Assembly: GCA_021397845.1 (NCBI GenBank)
Contig: CM038053.1
Location: 89,217,157 to 89,281,156, forward strand
Length of the DNA stretch: 64,000 bases
Direction: 5' to 3'
Origin: Areca catechu
Lineage: Eukaryota > Streptophyta > Magnoliopsida > Arecales > Arecaceae
Shown here: in pieces, positions 55,260 to 64,000 of the stretch
How positions within the stretch are numbered: the first letter of the stretch is position 1
Layout of the letters: every line of letters begins with the position of its first letter
Notes under the pieces: generated by a model
What the model was told of the DNA's origin: nothing
Databases searched by the model: none
The model's input: the letters and a program-made list of their open reading frames with translations, nothing else
Made by a program: the position numbers and the translations under genes

Positions 55260-56120
55260 GGTTGAGTGAGAATACCAGGAATTGGGATTTGTATTTACCC
55301 AGGGCTGAATTTGCATATAATGACTCGGTCAATAGGTCCATAGGTAAAAGCCCTTTTTAAGATTGTTCATGGGTACAAGCCTCACACACCACTTGACCTA
55401 GTTCCTTTGCCAGTCCACACACGAGTCTCTAAGTCTATTGAAGACTTTGCACAGCATGTAAAGAACTTGCATAAAGAAATTCATGCCAAAATAACTTTAA
55501 GTAACGAAACTTATAAGAAGTTGGCTGATTCTCAAAGGCGAGTCAAAACTTTTGTTGAGGGAGACTATGTAATGATTAGGTTAAGGTCGGAGCGGTTTCC
55601 TCCTGGAACCGTTAGAAAGCTACATGCTAGAGGAGCTGGACCATTTAGAGTAGTGAAGAGAGTAGGATCCAATGCCTATGTGCTCGAGTTGCCTCCAGAA
55701 CTCGGCAATAGCTCTACTTTCAACATTACAGACTTAGTAGAGTATAGGGAGCCAGCTGTGATTCCTAGTAAGCCTTTGAAACCTAATCCTATTATTGAGA
55801 GTGATCCCGACCCTGTGTGTCCACCAACAAACTGGCCTTTGAGGAAAGAGCAGATTGAAAAGATCCAGGATGATCAGGTTATCTCTACTCGTAATCGAGG
55901 ATACCAAAGATACCTGGTTTGCAGGCAAGGAAGGCCAGATTCTGATGACTCTTGGATCTCCCAAGAAGAATTACAAGAATTGGATATAGACCTCTTGGAG
56001 AGATACCAGAGCCAGCTTGATCCATACTCGACAGGGTCGAGTTCCTCCCACCCCGGGAGAATTGGTGCGGGCACCAGACTCAGAAAAAGACTTCAGGGCT
56101 CCATCTGGATTTTTGATTGA
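55260..56120 (+). pseudogene. Integrase C-terminal domain and chromodomain (element J), open frame
   Basis: A decayed start (NWDLYLPRAEFAYNDSVNRS with a frameshift near 55358) is followed by an open frame of about 237 codons (55407-56120). It holds KLADSQRRVKTFVEGDYVMI, the beta domain (GPFRVVKRVGSNAYVLELPP) and a chromodomain (YLVCRQGRPDSDDSWISQEE, ELDIDLLERYQS). The conserved Trp of the LVRWQG motif is Arg (CRQG), so binding may be lost. The frame runs 58 bp into J's own LTR before stopping. Confidence 0.85.
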
Positions 56121-57830
56121 CCTTGCTCGAAGAATTAGGGTTTTTTGGTTTTGTAATAAGGGTTGACTTGGTCAACTCAATTTTAGTCTTGAGTCTGTAT
56201 TTCCCTGCAATTTAAATTTTGTTGAGTCATGTTGACTCAGTACAAGTCCTAGTAGTGATCTAGGTCTTCTCCAGGTTGGTGCCATTTTTTTCAGTCAAAT
56301 CAAGGTCCAGGGTACCACATTTTTTCTTCCAGGCCCAAGCATGTGGGCGCCACACTCCCAGCCACACGCCAGAGTCCAGGAGGCGCCACATCTCCATCCA
56401 TTGTCTTTGGTCCCTACACCACAAGAAGTAAGTTCCATTTTTTTCTTGCACCACTTGCGAGAGAAATCCATCAAGATACCTCAATCCAAGGAGGAGCCAA
56501 TTTCTTTCCAGATAAACCTAAGCTAGGATGGCAAGAATTTTTCTTGAAGAGAGGATCAAGGAGGTGCCCCGCAATGTTCCATAAAAATCCAAGTTATAAA
56601 AGGGAAGAGAGCATGTCTTGGGGAGGAATTCATGGAGGTTCCCAAAAGTTTCAAAAAGTGCCAAAGCCATGAAAGGAAGAAGCCTAAACTTATGGAGCAA
56701 GACTAGGAGGTGTCCAAATGAGCCAAACCATGAAGGAAAAATCCTTGATTCATGGAGAGATACTAGGAGACACCCCTATAACCTGTAATTTGGAGCTAAT
56801 TTTCAAGTTTTCTTGGAGTTTTTGGGCTGCCCACTCATGGAAGGAGTCTTGCGAAGAGAATTTGATGCCTAAAGTGTGTGTTAGTCCTATTAGTCCCACA
56901 TGGGAAATGTATAAAATTTTATTTCTTTGTTATGTCTATATATTCAACTCTAAGTAACTCTTGAATTTACTGATGAATGAAATCAATTTTTGTGTGAGCA
57001 ACTTTGTGTTTCTCTCTTCCGTACTTGTATTCAGGTGTTGAGCTCCATGATGGAGTAAATTCGGGTTCCCTAGGAACCTTGAGGAGGTGTGAGATCTCCA
57101 AACCCTACCAAAACCCTAGGTCAGCCACTTCAATTCCAAACCCTAGCCGCCCATCATCTTCTTCATTCCACCAATCATCAAAACCCTAATCTACCTCATC
57201 ATCTCACGGCCCCTCTCTTCCATGTAGAGGCCGACCACCAGCATCCGGGTCCAGATCAGCTACTTCGAATACAGAGCAAATCCCAGAGGAAGTCAGATCA
57301 GCATCCAGGAGAATCAGGATTTCAGCAACATCAATTTTCAAGTTCTTCTTATCTGGTAAATCCTTTCTTTGAGTATCTGGTTCCTTAACTTGTTCTTCTT
57401 CTTTCCCAGATCCTGAGTTCAGGGAAAACTAACCCTGCCAAAGGACCAGTATTGGAGGATCTATTACGAAGATATCCGAATCCGAGGATCCAACAATCTG
57501 CTCGAGAGAGTCCTTCCACCAAACTCTGTGAAGATCACTGCCTGATACATAACCCTTCCCTTCTCTTTAGTTCTGTCCTGTTGAATGTTCCGAGCGAAAC
57601 CCTAGGTCTCGGAGTTTCTTAACCCCCAGCGATCCTTTACTTCTAAACTACTCTAATAATCTAGTTTCTTTGAATTGTGCTTTCAATTATTATATAGTTT
57701 CTTTCAATTTAGCTTAACTTTCCTTTGAGTCTAAGCCGACTTCTGAAAATATAAAAAAAAATAATAATAAAAATAAAAATATACATTAATTTTAATTTGC
57801 TTCCGCATTCTATATTTTCGTTCTGCATCA
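56063..57830 (+). repeat. Element J 3' LTR (1768 bp)
   Basis: Starts TGGTGCGGGCACCAGACTC and ends GTTCTGCATCA. It aligns with A's LTR through most of its length. A TATA-like TCTATATATTCAAC lies near 56935. Confidence 0.9.
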
Positions 57831-59733
57831 GTTTGATCCTAGCTTGACATGCACATGAAAATTTACAGTGAACTCCTAGCAAATTCCAAAGAGTATGCCA
57901 GAAGTAAGATGCAAACCTAACATGCATGATGAATGCATGCAGTATGCTAATCTCAGTTAAATGCAATCTAATAATCCTAGAAATGCTGGAGGTGTCATGA
58001 AAGTGCAGAAAATAGGAAGTGGGTTCAGAATTAGTTTGGTAGGGTAGGGAAAAAGGATCAAGGTTAGTTGGATAAAGTTCGATTTAAGAAGGCATGTCAG
58101 GGACTAATCCTAGACTAATGAGGCTAACCTTACGAGGTTGCGGTATATCTATGGGGTTTGCATAATGGAAGGATGGGTTACTAATCTCTGGGAAGAGGTC
58201 CTTAATGGGAACTATAGGAGGAAGCTCATCCTAAAGGTACTGATTCAAAGAGATCAAGTCCTTAACAAATTCTTCTGGTTCTTGTATTTTAGGACTAGAC
58301 TCTATAATTTGGCTCTCCTCTATGGTTTCCTCAGGTAAGACTCTTGTAGTAGTACGTAGGTTCTCTTCCTCTATTTGTTCTTCCACTATAGGTTTAGGTT
58401 GGATGTGGTCAAGGTCAACTACCTCTAGGTTGGCTTCTACCAGGGTATCTATTGGGTCAGCTAATTCTAGGTCATCTAAAGGTGTCTCCTCTTCTCCCCC
58501 ATACTCATCCACTAGGCTTGCATCAGCTTCATACACTTCCGCGTTAATGTAAGCCTTGTCAATCTCAGGAATGGTTGGAGAAGATCGGCTAGGAAAAAAT
58601 TGGTTAGGTCCTAGTTTCTGATTATGGACACTAATCCTAGTAGGTTCAGGTTGCCTAAGGGATAGTGGCTCACTACTGGGCTCATATTTAGGGGTGCTAA
58701 TCCTATGGGGTTCAAGTTGACTAAGGAAAATCTTACTAGTACTAGATTGATACCTTAGGGTTATGGGCTCCCTAGGCTCATAGGACAAGGGTGCAGATCT
58801 ATGGGTCATGGGATTATAAAATCTGGGGTCATAGGATTTGGGTTCAGCTCTATGGGTCTTGGATCTACTGGACTCATGGGATATGGGTTCTTAGATTCTA
58901 GAGTCAGAGGATTTGGAGTCATAAGATCTATAGGTTGTAGGTATACTAGGCTTATAGGGAGAGGGTAAATAGGATCTATCTTCCTGGTCTACAAAATCCT
59001 GATTGGTCCTTCTAGGACTAACCTTAGGGATTGGGTCCTGATGGTGGGCTCTCCTAAGTTCAGCCTCAAGGTATGGATCAGGGTTTGGGGTCCTCCGAGC
59101 TTAAGTATCATAGTATGGGTCATGATGATGGCCTCTCCTAGGTTCAACCTCTCGGTAGGGATCAGAGTTTGGGGTCCTCCTAGGTTCAGCATCATAGTAT
59201 GGGCCATGATGATGGGCCCTCCTAGGTTCAACCTCATGGTAGGGATTAGGGTTTGGGGTCCTCCTAGGTTCAGTATCATAATAAGGGTCATGACAATGGG
59301 TTCTCCTAGGTTCAACCTCATGGTGGGGATCAGTGTTTGGGGTCCTCCTAGGTTCAGTATAATAATAAGGGTCATGTCGATGGTTTCTCCTGGGTTCAAC
59401 CTCATGGTAGGGATTGGAGTTTGGCGTCCTCCTAGGTTCAGTATAATAATAAGGGTCAGGGCGATGGTCTCTCCTAGGTTCAACCCCATGGTAAGGGGTT
59501 CTCCTAAGGTTGGGCTCCTTATATGGGTCAGAGTATTGGGTTCTCCTAGGATTGGACTCCCTATATGGGAAAGAGTAGTGGGTTCTCATAGGGTTGGGCT
59601 CTATGGTTTCACTAGGTTAAGTTGGGTTGAGGCTATTGGTCTGGGTGAACTGAGTCATTTGGATAATTAACTGGGTAGACATCTGGGCCATTTGGTCTAT
59701 AAAGGCTTGAATCCTAGCTTCTTGCTTATCCAT
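57831..59733 (-). pseudogene. Non-autonomous polyprotein of element I'
   Basis: Same frame and layout as in I. ATG at 59733 (MDKQEARIQAF), a TAA near 59615, tandem repeats 59589-59101 open, then 58809-58231 open (192 codons: acidic VYEADASLVDEYGGEEE, long Glu-rich part, ending DLISLNQYL). A TAG follows at the same place as in I, then the SYFLHFHDTSSISRIIRLHL tail and ASYFWHTLWNLLG (57966-57840). It is cut at 57831 by J. Confidence 0.75.
59060..59530 (-). repeat. 42/84-bp coding tandem repeat (element I')
   Basis: GGTTCAACCTC-type units at about 59138, 59224, 59308, 59392 and 59476 alternate with CCTAGGTTCAGTATCATA units. It is the same 14-residue repeat as in I, with some unit differences between the two copies. 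Confidence 0.92.
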
Positions 59734-60670
59734 GGGTTCAGGGAGATGGTGGATGAGATGGGACTCCTGATCTAATGCTCATGCAAGACTCGATCAAACT
59801 GACTATAGCTGACTAGACCTAGAGTCCAAAGCTGGATGCTCAATCAGGGTGGCAAACTAGCCTATAGTAACCCTGTACTCAGCCAGGAATGCGTAAGGGG
59901 AGTGTTAGGTCCCTGATTGCCAATCCTAGACACCAATCAAAGATTGGCCAGGTAAGCGGACCAGCACACATGCCCTTCAGGATTGATTCCCTAAACCACA
60001 ATTTTGACACTGAGCACAAGGCACACACAGGTTAGCTTGACACAATGATCTGACACTTAGCCCGGACCCGACCAGTTGGTGTCCCTAGCCCACTAGGGCA
60101 AATTAAGTCTAGTTAATTTTAGGTTAAGGCTTGGGACCGAATGCAAGGGATGTGGTTTTGGGCTAAGGAGAGGTGATGAAATCCTCCCCCCATCTGATAT
60201 AGCAAGAGTGCCCTTAAAAGTAAAATACGCAATGGTGGCAGGCAGATGAGGATGCAAATTAGGGTTTAGATGTTTTTGGTATTTTTGGAGAATATGTAAT
60301 ATTTTTTTGGTTTTTTTGGTATTTTCTTAAATAGAAGAAAACTTGCAAATTATGGCCCAATATGCAGGAAATATACTAAAATAAAAATATATGCAAAAAA
60401 TGCTAAACAAAAACCTAAAACTTCCAAACTTGTCTTGCTGAAAAAAAATAGAGCCAGAAATTTACAGGCTGTATTTCGGCTTGCAGAAAATTCACAGGCC
60501 ATAATAAAATCTAAAAAAATTCTCAAACTTACTGTGAATTATGCTAAATCCACAAAAATAAATTTTAGAATTGTTGGAGTTTTTATCAGAAAGAAATAAT
60601 TTAAATAACAGAGCATATACAGACTAAAAAATTGCATAAAACAAGCCGTAATCTAAGCTCTGATACCAAA
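59734..60670 (-). other. Element I' 5' leader and primer site
   Basis: Collinear with 52295-53230. The primer site is 60657-60668 (sense TGGTATCAGAGC). The shared gag-proximal elements are present; the PBS-proximal block of A/B/D/E/F is not. Confidence 0.85.
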
Positions 60671-62120
60671 TGATGCGAGACTAATATGCATGCAATTTTT
60701 TTTGTATGTTTTATATGTGGGGTTAGGTGATTAATTCCCAAATTTTAGATCAAAATTAGTTGTAGAACATTTTGTATAAACTTTGAAGCCAAGCATCCAG
60801 ATTAGAACCTAGAAAAGTACTAAAAAAGGATCGCTGGGGCTGAGAAGCCTCGGTTAGGGCAAGTTCTCCTACAATATAAAGACTAGAGGTAGAGGGGGTA
60901 TACCTGACAACGTCTGAAGTGCCCGGTGAAGATTTCAATGAAGGGATCTCTTGTTCATCGATGGATGCAGCATGGAAAACCGAGCCAAAGACCCCAGGAT
61001 ACCCTGCTTTCTGCTCAGTGGTTCAATTGAGGCTTGGCTGGAGTCGTTGGATTCGTTGGAACTCGGGGACCTGCAAACGACCTGTCAAGGGTTAGAAAAC
61101 TCAGAGGAAATCAAGAAAACAAAGGAAAATAGCAAAGGAAAGAAAGTTTTGGAGGGGGATGGAAGGATGTTTGGCGGCAGGAAGATGGTTGCAAACACTT
61201 TGGAAGAAGAACTCTCAAACCCCTTTATGCACACAGCAGGGTAATCACACAAAACAATATAAGAACTCAAGGTTTATTTCATATCAAAATCTCCGTTCGT
61301 ACAAGAGGCTAGGGTCCTTTAAATAGATCCTTAATCTTGGGCTCCAAATAAGGGCACATAAGTCTTTACATAAGAATCTTTTTCCCTCTCAAACCCTAGC
61401 TAGAAAATAAGGAAACATTAGGTAGAAAAATATCTAAAAATTCTCTTGACTTGGCCAACACTCCAAGGATTCCTAGGGGGGCATGTTGGGCTTCTAGGAG
61501 CAGAAAGAGGCCTGCCCAATGGGGCTCGGGCGCTTGGGTTTGGGCCTTTGGAAGCTGGGGTGGCCTTGTAGCCAGGTAGCAGGAATATTCCCTGGTATCT
61601 TGCTTCTTAGGGGCTTGGGCTTGGTGCTTGGGCTTGATTTCTTTGGGCTAGGATGCAGATGGACCTCTAAAATCATGGATGCCTTGGTATATGAATATAT
61701 TTTGGCATCTGGAAGGAAATCAGGGAATCTAGAGGGCATCTACAAGGAATTAGGGTTTTCTGAATTTTTCCTCCTGGGGTCTTCAAATCTTCAAGCTGGG
61801 TTGGACTTGGGCTATACTTCCATGTCTTTAATCTGGTTGGACTAGGTCTTCACTTGTATGATGTGGTCTTGAGTCTTCAATATGGTTGAATAGGACTCAA
61901 AAAAAATAAAATTAGCTCGACATGGGGTGACTAACACTAGACTGAACTAGCTCAACATGAGCTGACTAGTACAGAACTGAAACTCCAAAGACTCAAATAA
62001 CAACTAAAATGGACTCAGATGGGCTAAGCCCTTATTACAGATGGACTCATAAATTATTGATCAATTCACAGAGGGTTGAAAAGCCTCTGTCTTATTCTGG
62101 TGCCTCTGGTGTCCCCACCA
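60671..62120 (-). repeat. Element I' 5' LTR (1450 bp)
   Basis: Sense start TGGTGGGGACACCAGAGGCA at 62120 and end ...CGCATCA at 60671. It is the same length as 53231-54680. Frames within it (for example 60951-61244) are not genes. Confidence 0.92.
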
Positions 62121-62791
62121 TATTGGGGTTGGTCAGAAACTTCCTTAGTAGTCAGAATACAAACTGGCACACCTTCAGCCAACTCATGCTCTAGTTCCCT
62201 CGTGATGATCAGATCAAGTCCTGACTCTTTCTCATTTAAGTTGCTAGACCCTCTCTTGATATTTTTCTTTGGTGGGGTCAAATTAATGACTATCCTTTTA
62301 CCATGATGGTTAAAGGAATATGAATTTGACCGGCCATAAAGGGTAACATCATGATCATACATCCAAGGTCTACCTAAAATAATACTATTGACCCCCTTTG
62401 GGAGAACGTCACACTAGACCTCTTGATACAACTGGACATGGACTATAACCTGACATCTCAATTTAATAGGTATAGAGGTTGAGTCAATCCAATAAACCTT
62501 ATATGGGTTAGGATGGGGCACTGTAGTTAGACCTAGGTTTTTAACTGCATTTGTTGAAATGGTGTTAACACAGCTTCCATTATCTATGATAATTTGACAA
62601 ACTTTGTCCCCTACCTTAATGGAGGTTTGTAGGATGTTAGTCCTATGCCAGTCCTCGTTCTTCTTGGTCTGTGTCAAGATACACCTAACGACTCCTAAGA
62701 GATCTAGTGACACTAAATCTTCCTCATCCCCTTCATACTCATCTACTAACACAGGTTCAGCCTCATATACCTCCTCCTCACATTCTTCCAT
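62121..62791 (-). pseudogene. pol: Protease and protease-RT linker of element H/L
   Basis: Minus frame: acidic linker (EEEVYEAEPVLVDEYEGDEE), LGVVRCILTQTKKNEDWHRT, active site reading IIIDNGSC (Ser to Asn after the catalytic Asp), VKNLGLTTVPHPNPYKV, then after a stop MYDHDVTLYGRSNSYSF. It ends in the VPVCILTTKEVSDQPQ linker, where I' is inserted. Confidence 0.88.
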
Positions 62792-63796
62792 AATTTCAGC
62801 ATCCTCCTCCTCAAACTCTCCAATATGTAAGGCTCATACGGGGCACCGATTAGCATAATGACCATAACTTTTACAATTAAAAGATCATATAGTTTGATTT
62901 CTAGTCCTTGCATTCTTCCATAACTTTTTTTTTATCATTCTTATGAGCTATAAGATTGGTAGGCTTGGGTTAGCTATTGGAAAACTGGTTCACACTAGGC
63001 CTATTTCCAGGAGTACTAAACCTATTAGGTTCGAGTCACCTTGTAATGGGTGCTCTCTAGAATCTCTCACAATCCCGAGCAATCTGATAGGCCTGATCTA
63101 AGTCATGGACCTCTCTTAGGAACAATTCCCTCTAGATGTCCTCATGTAGGCCCACTTAAAACCTAGATAGGGTGACCGACTCTGACTCAGCTACACCATA
63201 ACTCATAACAAACTCATCGAATCTTGTTATATACTCAGACAAAGTTTATTACCTTGGGTTAACTATGCAATTGACCTATGGGCAAATCTCCTCTTTGGTG
63301 GTTATGCCTCTCAACATTGCCCCAGTACAACCTAGCCTGCCTGACTAACCTAAGTTTAGCAAACTTGACTTCCTCTCCTCAGACATCTCATACCACTCAA
63401 AATACTGGTCCATGTAACTCTCCCAGTAAGTATATACCTTAGGGTCTAGGTTTCCATCAAAGGTAGGTGCCTCGTGTCTAATGTTCCGAAGGGCTCTCTC
63501 CTCTTGATCATTGACATCTTGATGGAGTCACCTAGGACCAGTTTAGGTGTAAGTTCATGACGTTGGGCTCTTGGACCTATGGGAGTGGATCTAGGTAAAT
63601 CAGGATCAAGAAGCATCATCTCGGATTCTTTTAGATTACCCATTTTTCCCTCTATTTGATCAAACCTAATGTTGAGCTTCCTAAACTGTTCAGTCATAGT
63701 TCGTATCAAGGCTTCAAAATTTGGGTCTATGATGGAACTGGTTTGGGCTTGGGGTTGAAGATAGAATGTTTCTGATATAGTGGTCATGCAATACAA
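62792..63796 (-). pseudogene. gag: gag of element H/L
   Basis: N-terminal 116 codons are open (63796-63446: IDPNFEALIRTMTEQFRKLN, then FDQIEGKMGNLKESE). The capsid part follows with frameshifts (NLDPKVYTYWESYMDQYFEW, LYWGNVERHN), then LFLREVHDLDQAYQIARD-like sequence and a decayed knuckle near 62850-62890, SFNCKSYGHYANRC, with the first Cys as Ser. It is a D-type Gag. Confidence 0.85.
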
Positions 63797-64000
63797 TCTT
63801 AATTTCTATGGTTCCTAGACCTAGAGCTCAAGTGGAATGAGTTAACTCAAATTACACCAAATTTTACAATTAGTCTTCCACTGGCCAGGTAAGAGGTGGG
63901 GTGGTGGGAGGCTTCCCCATTTTGACACAGGGTCCTAATTAAAAACCACCAGTCCACTTAGGATATTTGCCTCTGGACCTCTAGCCTTAGACACCAGCTT
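63797..64000 (-). other. Element H/L leader, gag-proximal end
   Basis: Resembles D's leader just upstream of gag (TCCTAATTAAAAACCAC, TGGCCAGGTAAGAGGTGGGG, GACCTCTAGCCTTAGACACC). The rest, with primer site and 5' LTR, lies right of the window. Confidence 0.7.

Larger units (their letters stand above)
54851..57830 (+). mobile_element. Element J: 5'-truncated relative of A inserted in I'
   Basis: Plus strand: end of an A-like polyprotein, decayed integrase piece, intact integrase C-terminus plus chromodomain, 3' LTR ending TTCTGCATCA at 57830. The right flank GTTTG (57831-57835) continues I' exactly. The left end lacks LTR, leader and gag, so a deletion removed J's 5' half together with part of I'. 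Confidence 0.85.
53231..62120 (-). mobile_element. Element I': second non-autonomous copy in tandem, interrupted by J
   Basis: 5' LTR 60671-62120, primer site 60657-60668, leader, polyprotein frame 59733-57831, J insertion (54851-57830), chromodomain remnant 54850-54681, 3' LTR 53231-54680. The equivalent of 49850-50378 of I is missing at the J junction. The right flank TATTG (62121-62125) should be its target duplication in H/L; the left partner is lost. Confidence 0.85.

Noticed and set aside
59041..59670. Long plus-strand frame across I' (and the matching one at 51755-52231)
   Set aside because: It is antisense to the in-frame 14-residue repeats; a 42-bp repeat without stops on one strand often leaves the other open. 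The minus frame carries the conserved segments.

Overview
This is a plant nuclear window made almost wholly of nested LTR retrotransposons. The evidence is: primer sites matching initiator-tRNA-Met (TGGTATCAGAGC or close variants), Ty3 chromoviruses whose integrase ends in a chromodomain, a Ty1/copia element with a YVDD reverse transcriptase, TG...CA-bounded LTRs of about 1.25-2.2 kb, and 5-bp target duplications. I see no host gene, rRNA or tRNA. The species cannot be told from the sequence; an angiosperm with a TE-rich genome fits best.

Layout, left to right. (1) Element A (minus, 1-6064, left end outside the window) is a non-autonomous chromovirus. It sits inside the 5' LTR of element B (plus, 6065-16210), a full-length decayed chromovirus of the same LTR family. 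A solo LTR with an AGACC duplication (12771-14386) splits B's chromodomain. (2) 16211-16536 is the only stretch with no transposon signature. (3) A copia element E runs from 16537 to 34386. It is broken by a copia-type solo LTR (21609-23199, CTCCA duplication) and by chromovirus D (minus, 25040-34168, AGTAC/AGTAT duplication). (4) A GC-rich, tandem-repeat-rich block G (34387-36004 and 42580-44887) is split by chromovirus F (36005-42579, CTTTA duplication). (5) An LTR fragment M (44888-45771) is cut by chromovirus H/L (minus; 45772-49137 and 62121-64000). H/L is itself cut by a tandem pair of non-autonomous elements, I and I', that share one LTR (49138-62120). I' is in turn cut by J (54851-57830), a relative of A.

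The elements fall into autonomous-type families (B, D, F, H/L; all now broken by stops, frameshifts or lost catalytic residues) and non-autonomous partners (A/J and I/I'). The partners lack protease, RT and RNase H. They keep LTRs, primer site, leader, a long polyprotein frame with a gag-like start, and a chromodomain segment. A/J share LTR and leader with B and could have used B-type proteins in trans (inference).

The most interesting signals are: a leader block about 75-130 nt downstream of the primer site that is shared between Ty3 elements (A, B, D, F) and the Ty1 element E; the recurrent polyprotein architecture of A/J and I/I', including a 14-residue tandem repeat domain in I/I'; and a fourfold tandem array of the LTR-end/primer-site junction in A. 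All alignments were made by eye; percentages and boundaries are estimates.
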